Origin: Chlorobiaceae bacterium
GTDB taxonomy: Bacteria; Bacteroidota; Chlorobiia; Chlorobiales; Chlorobiaceae
Reading direction: 5' to 3'
DNA: 7,220 bases
Assembly: GCA_013336025.1 (NCBI GenBank)
Contig: JAAXUM010000076.1
Span: 1-7,220, forward strand
Position 1 is the stretch's first letter. Each line of letters starts with the position of its first letter. Below the pieces are notes generated by a model that was not told the DNA's origin, did no database searches, and saw nothing but the letters and a program-made list of their open reading frames with translations. A program made the position numbers and the translations under genes. Positions 1 to 6,328 of this stretch are shown here, one piece after another.

Positions 1-72
1 CTTGAACATATCGATGAGCTGGTCAGGCTTTCAGGTATCAGGCTGGTGCAGGTGCACGGCGATGAACAGTAA
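1..72 (+). CDS. C-terminal end of an unidentified protein (partial)
   Basis: An open frame enters from the left edge and ends at TAA 70-72, giving 23 residues that finish in VQVHGDEQ. The stretch has a helix-then-strand pattern ([15 protein letters not shown]) like the last helix and strand of a ferredoxin-like fold, as in ACT or NikR C-terminal domains. That resemblance is only suggestive and the fragment is too short to name a family. The stop is 11 bases before the ribD start, so the two genes are probably co-transcribed. Reading it as real coding sequence rests on the frame being open from the edge, the protein-like composition and the tight spacing. Confidence 0.5.
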   Translation, partial: LEHIDELVRLSGIRLVQVHGDEQ

Positions 73-83
73 CGCGTAAGACC

Positions 84-1184
84 ATGCATCACGAAAGTCA
101 TGAATGGTACATGAACCGCTGCCTTGAGCTTGCACTGCAGGGCGCTGGTATGGTGAGCCCCAATCCTATGGTCGGTTCTGTGGTTGTCCATGATGGAGAG
201 ATTGTCGGCGAAGGGTATCATGAACGGTTTGGGGGGCCTCATGCCGAGGTGCATGCAATTGCATCGGTTGGCAATGCCGAGGTGCTGCAGAATTCTACGC
301 TCTACGTCAATCTCGAACCCTGTTCCCATTTTGGAAAAACGCCTCCCTGCGCAGATCTTATTCTTGCAAAACGGATACCCCGCGTTGTGATCGGTTGTCG
401 TGATCCTCATGAAAAAGTGGCAGGAAAAGGGATTGAGAGGCTTTGTGCAGCAGGTGTTGAGGTTACTGAAGGGGTGCTTCTGCCCGAAGCGCTTAAACTC
501 AATGAGGCTTTTATTAAAAGCTGCACAGTCGGATTGCCTTTTGTGACGCTCAAGCTTGCCCAGACTCTTGACGGTAAAATTGCTACAGCCGGGGGAGCTT
601 CACGATGGATTACCGGCGAGGAGTCGAGAACACAGGTGCATCGCCTGAGATGCAACTATGATGCGGTACTTGTCGGAGAGGCGACCGTACAGGCTGACGA
701 TTCAGAACTTACCGTCAGGCATTGTGCCGGGCGAAATCCTCTGCGTGTTGTGCTTGACGGCAGGCTCTCATTGTCTGTCGATGCGAGGATTTTCAGTACT
801 GAAGCTGCGACGCTCGTTTTTACAACAAAAGCATCCTCCTGTTCAGTAAAAGCGGAGCAGCTTCGAGAGAGAGGGGTTGATGTGGTTGGTGTTGAGGAAG
901 ATGCGACAGGTCTTGATTTGAAACGAGTTCTTCAGGAGCTGCATCGGCGTGATATTATCTCTCTTCTTGTTGAAGGCGGAAGCCGTCTGTCGGCATCGTT
1001 TCTTGGTGCAGCCCTTGTTGACAAACTTCTTGTGTTTATTGCGCCCAGGCTTTTCGGTGGTGACGGGTTGAGCGCTTTTGCTCCGCTTGGTGTTGCACTT
1101 CCCGATCAAGCTGTTCAACTCAGTTTTCAGGCGCCGGTTTTTTTTGGCCGGGATCTTCTGCTTGAGGCCTATGTCGTTCCGTGA
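84..1184 (+). CDS. ribD: Bifunctional diaminohydroxyphosphoribosylaminopyrimidine deaminase / 5-amino-6-(5-phosphoribosylamino)uracil reductase
   Basis: RibD carries out two successive cytosolic steps of riboflavin synthesis: Zn-dependent deamination of the pyrimidine made by GTP cyclohydrolase II, then NADPH-dependent reduction of the ribose side chain. At 366 residues it matches the usual length. The N-terminal deaminase domain (about 1-145) shows NPMVG at 27-31, the zinc motif H53-A-E55, and P79-C80 with C89 in the [11 protein letters not shown] box. The reductase domain (about 150-366) begins at [13 protein letters not shown] and carries SRWITG near 173-178 and [14 protein letters not shown] near the end. 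The ADD motif near residue 205 is followed by Ser where Pro is common, probably harmless. The ATG at 84 is preferred because the N-terminus aligns with other RibD proteins, although no strong ribosome binding site precedes it; coupling to the upstream gene, 11 bases away, may compensate. No other rib gene is in the window. Confidence 0.97.
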   Translation: MHHESHEWYMNRCLELALQGAGMVSPNPMVGSVVVHDGEIVGEGYHERFGGPHAEVHAIASVGNAEVLQNSTLYVNLEPCSHFGKTPPCADLILAKRIPRVVIGCRDPHEKVAGKGIERLCAAGVEVTEGVLLPEALKLNEAFIKSCTVGLPFVTLKLAQTLDGKIATAGGASRWITGEESRTQVHRLRCNYDAVLVGEATVQADDSELTVRHCAGRNPLRVVLDGRLSLSVDARIFSTEAATLVFTTKASSCSVKAEQLRERGVDVVGVEEDATGLDLKRVLQELHRRDIISLLVEGGSRLSASFLGAALVDKLLVFIAPRLFGGDGLSAFAPLGVALPDQAVQLSFQAPVFFGRDLLLEAYVVP

Positions 1185-1273
1185 CGGCGTTGAATCCTGC
1201 TGATACAGTGCGGGCAAGGATGAGCGGGTTTTCTTTTAATGCATAACAGTTAATTCAGGGCTTTGTGAACAGA

Positions 1274-1313
1274 TGACGGGTATTTTCTGTCAATTGTCAA
1301 CAGGTGCCCGTTA
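1274..1313 (+). promoter_or_regulatory. Possible stem-loop in the leader of the DoxX-family gene
   Basis: ACGGG at 1276-1280 can pair with CCCGT at 1307-1311, extendable outward by a G-T and a T-A pair. Inside, CTGT at 1287-1290 can pair with ACAG at 1300-1303 after an internal loop. The structure ends 10 bases before the AGGGAGG ribosome binding site at 1323-1329. It could shape translation or stability of the messenger. It is not followed by a T-run, so a terminator is unlikely. Only the pairing is seen; the function is a guess. Confidence 0.2.
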
Positions 1314-1322
1314 ACAGATAAA

Positions 1323-1329
1323 AGGGAGG
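1323..1329 (+). promoter_or_regulatory. Ribosome binding site of the DoxX-family gene
   Basis: AGGGAGG lies 9 bases before the ATG at 1339. It is close to the ideal Shine-Dalgarno sequence and one of the few strong ones in the window, so it fixes this start with good confidence. Confidence 0.8.
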
Positions 1330-1338
1330 TTCATTATC

Positions 1339-1749
1339 ATGATTGATCGTTTTTTTAACAACAGTGATCTTGGCAAGCTTTTTCTGAGGCTCCCGGTTGG
1401 CGGACTGATGCTGTTTCACGGTGTGAACAAGCTGCAGCACGGCTATGTATTTGTTGAGAAAATGCTGATCAAGTCGGGGTTGCCGGGTTATCTGTCGCAC
1501 GGTATTCTTGCCGGAGAACTGCTTGCGCCGATTCTTATCCTTCTTGGCATGTATGTCAGGGTTGCAGCGATTCTTGAAGCTACGGTCATGGTGATGGCGA
1601 TTTATCTGGTTCACAGAGCAGACCTTTTATCTCTTGGCGAACATGGATCCTATGCTCTTGAGCTGCAGGCGTTCTATCTGTTCGGTTCTCTTGCCATTTT
1701 GTTTCTCGGAGCCGGACGGTACAGTTTTCAGAAAGGTCGTAAATGGTAG
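1339..1749 (+). CDS. DoxX/SURF4-family integral membrane protein
   Basis: A 136-residue inner-membrane protein with about four hydrophobic segments (roughly 14-30, 55-72, 75-91 and 107-125). It carries the features I associate with the DoxX family: an R-x-x-x-G segment in helix 1 leading to FHGVNKL (26-32), then [12 protein letters not shown] (59-70) at helix 2. Family members are small four-helix proteins linked in different bacteria to quinone or thiosulfate oxidation, or to redox stress; no substrate can be assigned from sequence alone. The start is fixed by AGGGAGG 9 bases upstream. The stop overlaps the next gene's ATG by 7 bases, so both are probably translated from one messenger. No thiosulfate-oxidation partner gene (such as doxA/doxD type) is nearby. 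Confidence 0.85.
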   Translation: MIDRFFNNSDLGKLFLRLPVGGLMLFHGVNKLQHGYVFVEKMLIKSGLPGYLSHGILAGELLAPILILLGMYVRVAAILEATVMVMAIYLVHRADLLSLGEHGSYALELQAFYLFGSLAILFLGAGRYSFQKGRKW

Positions 1750-2561
1750 TTTCGCATCAAGAGCATCCTGATACCCGGCCTGCCATGATCGACCTGCACA
1801 ATGTAACGGTTTATCGGGGAAGTACTCCTGCCCTTGAGGGGCTGACACTTACGATTCGCGAAGGTTCTCATACCGTTGTTCTCGGCCCGAACGGAGCAGG
1901 CAAGACGACGCTGATGAAACTTCTGTCGTGTGAGCTCTATCCGGTTTATCATATCAACACGTATGCAAAGGTATTCGGAAAAGATCGATGGAATGTCGAG
2001 GATCTTCGGTCGCAGCTCGGAATCATTTCGCACGATCTTCAGCAGGACTATCTACCGGATACTTCTGGCATCAACGTGATCCTGTCAGGCTATTATGCAA
2101 GCATTGATATCTGGAAGCATCAGGAGTTTTCTGAAGATGCGCGCACGCACGCCGAGACGATTATGGAGTATCTCGGCGTCGGTGACCTGAAAAATCGCGC
2201 TTTCGGTTCAATGTCCACCGGACAGCAGCGACGGTTGCTTCTTGGAAGAGCGCTGGTGAACAATCCTCGTGCACTTCTGCTTGATGAGCCTACAGCAGGG
2301 CTTGATCCCAGGGCATCATTTCAGTACCTTGCAGCCATCAGAACACTGATGGAGAGCGGTAAAACCGTGATACTGGTGACGCATCACATTCATGAAATTC
2401 CCCCTGAAATCAATCGCGTGGTTCTCCTGAAAGCCGGCAAAATTATTGCTGATGGTTCGAAGACGGAGGTGCTTACCACAAAAAATCTTGCAACTCTTTT
2501 TGATTACCCTTTGCGGATGATAGCAGAAAATGGCTGGTATCACGTTATTCCAGACAGCTGA
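1743..2561 (+). CDS. Stand-alone ABC ATPase, ModF/YlmA type (COG1119-like)
   Basis: A 272-residue single-domain ABC ATPase with a complete set of motifs: Walker [10 protein letters not shown] (48-56), the Q-loop region IISHDLQ (94-100), an ABC signature of the form STGQQRR (158-164), Walker B ALLLDEP (177-183), D-loop GLD (186-188) and switch His in VTHH (212-215). The stretch [12 protein letters not shown] followed by [12 protein letters not shown] and the STGQQRR form of the signature resemble the ModF/YlmA group rather than LSGGQ importers. Its usual partners are poorly known and no permease or binding protein lies beside it. AAAGG at 1732-1736, 6 bases upstream, supports the ATG at 1743; recognisable homology begins only near Met15 (1785), which has no such site. 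The 7-base overlap with the DoxX-family gene indicates translational coupling. Confidence 0.9.
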   Translation: MVVSHQEHPDTRPAMIDLHNVTVYRGSTPALEGLTLTIREGSHTVVLGPNGAGKTTLMKLLSCELYPVYHINTYAKVFGKDRWNVEDLRSQLGIISHDLQQDYLPDTSGINVILSGYYASIDIWKHQEFSEDARTHAETIMEYLGVGDLKNRAFGSMSTGQQRRLLLGRALVNNPRALLLDEPTAGLDPRASFQYLAAIRTLMESGKTVILVTHHIHEIPPEINRVVLLKAGKIIADGSKTEVLTTKNLATLFDYPLRMIAENGWYHVIPDS

Positions 2562-2717
2562 AAATGGCAGATAACAGGATATTATTTTGTAAAATTTCCG
2601 GAACTTATTTTTGCTCGCGTTGTGTTATCTTCAGTTGAATTATTTACAGAACAATTTTTCATAACCGAACCTTTTTCTGCTGCTGATGACGGCATGCAAC
2701 TTTTTTTTCATAATAAC

Positions 2718-2846
2718 ATGATCACTTCGCTTTCGGAAAACAGATTCAGGCCCGGAACATCAGACAGAACAGCAAAACGTTTTGTTTGTGTATTGGTGAT
2801 TTTTTTTGCTGCTGCTCCGGTTCTTGCCATGTCACCGAAAAAATAA
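2718..2846 (+). pseudogene. Signal-peptide segment cut off from the L,D-transpeptidase by an in-frame TAA
   Basis: This 42-codon frame ends at TAA 2844-2846. It has the anatomy of a Sec leader: a basic n-region ending TAKR (18-21), a hydrophobic core FVCVLVIFFAAAP (22-34), then VLA (35-37) as a likely cleavage motif, then MSPKK. The next codons after the stop (CCA CAG GTA CCT AAA) run in the same frame into the ATG at 2862 of the LysM/YkuD protein, whose first 47 residues are a Ser/Ala-rich linker typical of an exported enzyme. I infer that this is the leader of that enzyme, separated by a nonsense codon. The frame stays open up to GTG 2622; ATG 2694 and ATG 2718 are the more natural starts, and none has a clear ribosome binding site. 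Confidence 0.55.
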
Positions 2847-2861
2847 CCACAGGTACCTAAA

Positions 2862-3572
2862 ATGACGGTATTGCCTGTCAGCGATAGCAGCAGTTCGCTC
2901 CCGCAAGGCAGCAGTTTGCAGAACACTGCGGGAAAAGCCGGTGAGACAGTGTCAGCCAAATCCATTGGAACGCCAGCGGCATCGTCATCCGCAGCAAAAA
3001 AAGACAGCGTTATCATCCCGGAAGGTTTTGTTGTCAGAAAACTCAAGAAAGGCGAGTCACTGTCAAAGATATGTCAGAACGATTCAGTCTGTCAGGTTAT
3101 TTTTATGAAGGTCAACAGGGTAGATCAGCGCCATTTTCCGGTTGGAAAGACAGTTTTATTGCCCGTTGAGCGAGAAAAAGCTGAAAAATATGTTCCGGTT
3201 CCGGCAAGGCTGACCGACAGCAGGGGTGAACGTGAAATCAGGATCTACCTCTCTTCGCAATATTTCGGCGCTTATGAAAAGGGTGTGCTTGTTTTCTGGG
3301 GTGCCGTTTCAACCGGAAAGAGAACCAATGCAACACCGCCGGGCAAGTTCGTTGTCAATTACAAACAGCGCTTTAAAAAGTCCATCAAGTACGATAATGC
3401 GCCTATGCCCTATTCGATAAATTTTAACGGGGGCTACTTCATGCACCAGCAGTCGCTTCCCGGATACCCTGCTTCACACGGCTGTGTCAGGCTTCTGATG
3501 AGCGATGCGGAGCGTCTTTTTACCTGGGCAAAACTGAGGGATCCGGTAACGGTTGTCAGAAACAGCAACTGA
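2862..3572 (+). CDS. L,D-transpeptidase (YkuD domain) with an N-terminal LysM-like region
   Basis: YkuD enzymes use a catalytic cysteine to cross-link peptidoglycan stem peptides or anchor proteins to them in the periplasm. The 236-residue frame has a Ser/Ala-rich linker (1-47), a LysM-like segment (about 55-102, VRKLKKGESLSKIC through FPVGKTVLLP) and a YkuD domain (about 123-233). Catalytic signatures are intact: TPPGKF (158-163), FMHQ with H195, and SHGCVRL with H206, C208 and R210. As written from ATG 2862 it lacks any signal peptide, which does not fit a periplasmic wall enzyme. A leader lies immediately upstream in the same frame behind one TAA. The only site near ATG 2862 is a weak ACAGG. 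The domain itself shows no decay, so the break is recent, artefactual, or bypassed. It converges with the minus-strand gene ending at 3590. Confidence 0.88.
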   Translation: MTVLPVSDSSSSLPQGSSLQNTAGKAGETVSAKSIGTPAASSSAAKKDSVIIPEGFVVRKLKKGESLSKICQNDSVCQVIFMKVNRVDQRHFPVGKTVLLPVEREKAEKYVPVPARLTDSRGEREIRIYLSSQYFGAYEKGVLVFWGAVSTGKRTNATPPGKFVVNYKQRFKKSIKYDNAPMPYSINFNGGYFMHQQSLPGYPASHGCVRLLMSDAERLFTWAKLRDPVTVVRNSN

Positions 3573-3592
3573 CGCTTTTCCCTTAAACGTCA
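3570..3592. terminator. Short inverted repeat between convergent stops, possible bidirectional terminator
   Basis: TGACG at 3570-3574 is complementary to CGTCA at 3588-3592, and TTT/AAA can add pairs inside after one mismatch. The repeat contains both stop codons: TGA of the transpeptidase gene at 3570-3572 and TGA of the minus-strand gene at 3592-3590. The stem is short and no long T-run follows on either strand, so a terminator role is tentative. Confidence 0.25.
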
Positions 3593-4369
3593 TATCTCCT
3601 TCCTCTGCCAGTGCGGATGCTCCCGCGATGCAGAACGGATAATCTGGTAGACATAGATGCGGTCGCTGGCCGGCGCAGAGAGGGTCTGACCGAAAATCTC
3701 GTCGGAGCCAGGATTGAAGCGCTCAAACAGATGGAAATGATCAAGTGCCGACGTAAACTGCTCAACCCACCGTTTGCCGCACCGGCTGTATTGTTTGAGA
3801 GGATCGATATAATTGACCGGCCTGAGCATATAATCACCTTTCATCTCAACAGGCTCGCTTCCTGCCGTCACCGGTATGCCTGCAACAACATATGTTCTGC
3901 TTCGTGGGTCGAACCATCGCCCGTTCTCGTCCAGAATATCCCGGTTGGTAAAGCCGAAACTGATTTTGTTACGGTCATCAGGATCGTTCAGCCCGCCCAT
4001 CGCATAAACCATATCGCCACGGCTCTCCTGCCATGAAACGACCATATCTGAAGGACGGTCGTTACAACGGACCTCCCTGGTACGCCGGTGTGCCGAACGC
4101 CAGGCATCTGCCCGCACGAGAGCAAGCACGCTGCCACGAAGCGTTCCCCCGTAGCGTTGTGCAAGTGCGGCTTCACGCGGATATGCCCTGCTTTTCGGAA
4201 TTTCCAGCAGCGTCACCCATGCCCATTCACAATCGGAAGGGTCAGAGGGTTCCGACATCGCCTTGACTGTCACATGGTAGTAGGTGTCTGCCGTTGCCCT
4301 GCCAAAACCTGGAAGCAGCAGGAAGAAAACAAGAATCGGCAGGGAAAACCGGGTTGAAAACCATTTCAT
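3590..4369 (-). CDS. Secreted or periplasmic protein of unknown function
   Basis: I do not recognise a family. From the ATG at 4369 it is 259 residues with a Sec-type leader: MKWFSTRF, a hydrophobic core about 9-19, and ATA (25-27) as likely cleavage site before DTYYHV. The mature part is soluble, rich in Trp, Tyr, Arg and Asp, with three cysteines (47, 102, 197), so at most one disulfide pair plus one free thiol. In-frame starts at 4375 and 4393 would lengthen the n-region by 2 or 8 residues; GGTGA at 4391-4387 could serve 4375. The frame stays open up to 4924, but that part overlaps the membrane-protein gene in another frame and is spurious. It is the last gene of the three-gene minus-strand group, 44 bases after the membrane-protein stop, suggesting an envelope role with those partners. 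Confidence 0.75.
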   Translation of the reverse strand: MKWFSTRFSLPILVFFLLLPGFGRATADTYYHVTVKAMSEPSDPSDCEWAWVTLLEIPKSRAYPREAALAQRYGGTLRGSVLALVRADAWRSAHRRTREVRCNDRPSDMVVSWQESRGDMVYAMGGLNDPDDRNKISFGFTNRDILDENGRWFDPRSRTYVVAGIPVTAGSEPVEMKGDYMLRPVNYIDPLKQYSRCGKRWVEQFTSALDHFHLFERFNPGSDEIFGQTLSAPASDRIYVYQIIRSASREHPHWQRKEI

Positions 4370-4413
4370 GATCATCGCTTTCGTTTTCACCATTGACAGA
4401 AAACCAAAAGAAA

Positions 4414-4833
4414 CTAAAAGCTCCGGTTCTGACGCCTGGGTGATAGTCCGACAAGAGCCGGCATGGCCGCGAACAGCATGAGCATTGCCAGATAGACGCT
4501 TCCGGATACAGGGTCGCGACTTGCGATATAATCTCCAATCGATCGATCCTGCAAGGCAACCGCAAGCAGCAGTTCGGCGAAAAGCAACAGAGCAAGGGCA
4601 ATAATTCCCATCCCGAGACGCGCTGAAAAAGTAATCGGCATGTCTGACCTGCGTGTAACGTATATCGCCGAAATCAGGATAACGGCAAACATAAACGGCA
4701 TTTCGGCAAGTTCCGCATACCTTTCCCCGAGGCGGGGTACCAGAAAGGACACTCGCAGGATACCGAGGATGAAACCAGTGCCGAACACCAGAGCAAAGTA
4801 TGCGAGGCCGCCCTTGATAATGAGCTTTTTCAT
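4414..4833 (-). CDS. Small four-helix integral membrane protein, function unknown
   Basis: A 139-residue protein with four predicted membrane segments (about 8-26, 44-60, 73-94 and 112-130). Between the first two helices is a conserved-looking stretch, LGILRVSFLVPRLGERYAEL (23-42), containing R27, P33, R34 and E37; charged residues so near a helix end suggest a functional loop. The C-terminus (SPRRQNRSF) is basic and probably cytosolic. I have seen this general layout in uncharacterised bacterial membrane proteins but can assign no activity. Its ATG overlaps the stop of the Tat oxidoreductase gene as ATGA (4833-4830), and no strong ribosome binding site is present, so translation is probably coupled. 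That coupling makes a physical or functional link with the oxidoreductase plausible. Confidence 0.85.
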   Translation of the reverse strand: MKKLIIKGGLAYFALVFGTGFILGILRVSFLVPRLGERYAELAEMPFMFAVILISAIYVTRRSDMPITFSARLGMGIIALALLLFAELLLAVALQDRSIGDYIASRDPVSGSVYLAMLMLFAAMPALVGLSPRRQNRSF

Positions 4834-5936
4834 GCCAGGACTTTTTCAACCGGACGTCGCAATGACTGTGGCAGTTTCGGGCCACGACCGAATCGTACAA
4901 CCAGATCCGGCCTGCATTCACCAATACCGAGGAACGACCCGAACTGCGGTCTCATTGCAGCAACTTCCACCGGTTGATTGAGCATTGCAGTGCGGATTCC
5001 CAGTGCGGTGCACTGGAGTGCGAACCTTTCATAACATCGCCCGACGTCAATCCATTGGGCGGGACTCTCTGTATCCGAAACAAACACCGCTATACCGGCT
5101 GAACTGCGTACCTGCCTTGTATATTTATCGTTCTCGTTCTTCGGGGTAAAAAACAAGCCGAAAAGCAGGCTGCCCAGCCACGAAGGTACGGATGGATTAC
5201 CCGAAGCGGCCGAATACAGACCGTCTCCTGTCCTGACTGCGTCGATCTCACTGAAGCGGATCCATGCTTTCAGTTCTTCAACAAATGCACTGTCGTTCAT
5301 TTGCACCGTATTGCCCTGAACGACATAGTCGAGCACCTTCTCCATTGCCGCACGTTCATTGATTAAAATGATCCGGACACCTTTGCCGGAACCCGCTTTT
5401 TCAAGCATCGCCAGTTCATTCGTGGAGATCGGTTTCCCGTCGTACTCTGCCCGTGTGCTCTGTCGCTCGGGTATCGCATTGAACAGGGAAGTTTTAACGG
5501 CTTTACCCGGCTCCAGAGACACACGAAGTATCCCGCCTGAAGTGGAATCGAATACGGCATCGCCGTGCAGCCCACTGGCTGATGCTGCCTGTATCAGGTT
5601 CTCGGTCGCACATCCGATGGACAGAAACAGGTGATGATCGTCAGGATCGACGACAGGGCATCTGCGTGATAAATCGGGTAAAACCGATATGGCATGATTT
5701 TCAATGTGAAATTTCCAGCACTGAGTATTGTGGCTGGATGGAGCCAGTGTCGCGTAGCGCACAAGTTCATGCAGAATCGCTTGCATGTTGTCGTTTTCCA
5801 CCCTGCTGTGACGCCAGATGCCGCTTACGGCCTGCGGGTAGCTGTCGGTCATGGTTCCCGGTGAACATGCAAGTACGGTCGCAAGCCCACCCATGGTTGC
5901 CATGGAAGAAACAATAAACTGTCTTCGAGTTATCAT
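4830..5936 (-). CDS. Tat-exported Acg-like nitroreductase-fold protein, probable lipoprotein
   Basis: The 368-residue protein starts with a twin-arginine signal: TRRQF (3-7), a hydrophobic core to about residue 23, and VLAC with C24 as a possible lipobox cysteine. The body resembles the Acg group of the FMN-dependent nitroreductase superfamily. Visible signatures are ATLAPSSHNTQCW in the N-terminal third, VDPDDHHLFLSIGCATENL, an R-x-STRAEYDG segment, and near the C-terminus GIRTAMLNQPVE, VRFGRGPK and RRPVEKVL. Family members bind or sequester flavin, and their substrates are largely unknown. Tat export fits a protein that folds around its cofactor before transport, so I infer an FMN-bearing protein anchored at the outer face of the inner membrane or at the outer membrane. 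It is the first clear gene of a minus-strand operon with the four-helix membrane protein and the secreted protein. The ribosome binding site is weak. Confidence 0.88.
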   Translation of the reverse strand: MITRRQFIVSSMATMGGLATVLACSPGTMTDSYPQAVSGIWRHSRVENDNMQAILHELVRYATLAPSSHNTQCWKFHIENHAISVLPDLSRRCPVVDPDDHHLFLSIGCATENLIQAASASGLHGDAVFDSTSGGILRVSLEPGKAVKTSLFNAIPERQSTRAEYDGKPISTNELAMLEKAGSGKGVRIILINERAAMEKVLDYVVQGNTVQMNDSAFVEELKAWIRFSEIDAVRTGDGLYSAASGNPSVPSWLGSLLFGLFFTPKNENDKYTRQVRSSAGIAVFVSDTESPAQWIDVGRCYERFALQCTALGIRTAMLNQPVEVAAMRPQFGSFLGIGECRPDLVVRFGRGPKLPQSLRRPVEKVLA

Positions 5937-5942
5937 GGTTGT

Positions 5943-6167
5943 CTATCCCGGAATAAACGGACAACTATCAACAGATTGATCCGCCAGTGCCTCTGAAAAA
6001 CTGAACCGCTGCAGAACATCGGCAGCGAGGCCCTCCATACTATCAGATGATGCAGTGTACCCTGCGCGTTCACTCTTTTGCCTTTCGGCATTGGCAATTG
6101 TTGTAATGGATTCCTCCCTGCCGGCGACATAGCGTTGTTTCTGAAAAGTAAGAATTTTATTGCATTA
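5943..6167 (-). pseudogene. Coding-like frame upstream of the Tat gene; small gene with ATT start, or remnant
   Basis: After TAA 6167-6165 the frame stays open for 73 codons and ends at TAG 5945-5943, 6 bases before the Tat oxidoreductase ATG. Its codons favour G in first position (GAA, GCC, GCA, GAT, GAG, GGC), and the translation ends LADQSVDSCPFIPG, more protein-like than the competing frame. No ATG occurs before 6038 (31 residues, no ribosome binding site). A strong Shine-Dalgarno AGGGAGGAA lies at 6119-6111, and the codon at the right distance is ATT at 6107-6105, which would give 54 residues beginning with a Thr-Thr-Ile-Ala-Asn stretch after the start. It is therefore either a small gene using a very rare start, a gene whose ATG was lost, or a decayed C-terminus. 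No family is recognised. Confidence 0.35.
6111..6119 (-). promoter_or_regulatory. Strong Shine-Dalgarno sequence without a standard start codon
   Basis: Read on the minus strand this is AGGGAGGAA, the best ribosome-binding match upstream of the Tat operon. The triplet 5 bases after GGGAGG is ATT (6107-6105), in the coding-like frame. An ATG exists at 6091-6089, in the competing frame that overlaps the Tat start by ATGA, but it is about 20 bases away. The match could be accidental, since the bases also form AGG-GAG-GAA codons. Confidence 0.35.
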
Positions 6168-6320
6168 GTTTACTGATGCCATGTCGAGTCGCTCATAAAC
6201 CATCAACGTCTCTTTCCATACGCTGAAAAGTGCTTTACTTTTCAGCATACGGATCTGCGTACCGATGCTCTTTCTCTTGCTCTTGATGGGATTTTGCCGT
6301 AAATTGTTCGAATGTTGCAT
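6165..6320 (-). CDS. Possible 51-residue basic small protein
   Basis: The frame starts at ATG 6320-6318 and stops at TAA 6167-6165. The N-terminal half is rich in Lys, Arg, Ser and Asn; the C-terminal half reads ALFSVWKETLMVYERLDM, a plausible amphipathic helix. No ribosome binding site precedes the ATG and no family is recognised. It is in the same frame as the coding-like stretch 5943-6167, separated only by the TAA, so the two could be halves of one interrupted gene. The hairpin at 6222-6246 falls inside it. Chance is a real alternative at this length. Confidence 0.2.
   Translation of the reverse strand: MQHSNNLRQNPIKSKRKSIGTQIRMLKSKALFSVWKETLMVYERLDMASVN
6222..6246. repeat. Perfect 10-bp inverted repeat with a 5-base loop
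   Basis: GCTGAAAAGT (6222-6231) and ACTTTTCAGC (6237-6246) are exact reverse complements around the loop GCTTT. A further copy of CTGAAAAGT occurs at 6141-6149 in direct orientation, 82 bases away. The stem could form in RNA of either strand. No T-run follows on either side, so it is not a standard terminator. Alternatives are an operator for a dimeric regulator, an RNA-stability hairpin, or a remnant of a mobile-element end. Confidence 0.45.
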
Positions 6321-6328
6321 TGAGACGG

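Noticed and set aside
1..72. VQVHGDEQ suggested the QLHGDE motif of TrpF.
   Set aside because: In TrpF that motif is internal with a long domain after it; here the protein ends immediately.
843..1217. Minus-strand frame of 124 codons opposite the end of ribD.
   Set aside because: It lies antisense to well-conserved ribD sequence, with Lys/Asn-rich composition typical of a shadow frame and no ribosome binding site or homology that I can see.
1194..1237. Possible terminator after ribD: ATCCT (1194-1198) pairing with AGGAT (1217-1221), then a T-rich run at 1229-1237.
   Set aside because: The stem is only five pairs with a long loop, and seven bases separate it from the T-run, too weak for a rho-independent terminator call.
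4370..4924. Long minus-strand extension of the secreted protein's frame, which would make a 444-residue protein from 4924.
   Set aside because: It overlaps the four-helix membrane-protein gene and the end of the Tat gene in another frame. The extra part is Cys-, Arg- and His-rich like a shadow frame, and a clear signal peptide begins near 4369.
5933..6130. Minus-strand 65-codon frame whose stop overlaps the Tat gene ATG as ATGA.
   Set aside because: The overlap is attractive, but the translation is rich in Trp, His, Arg and Cys, and the alternate frame over the same bases has better coding character. Not fully excluded.
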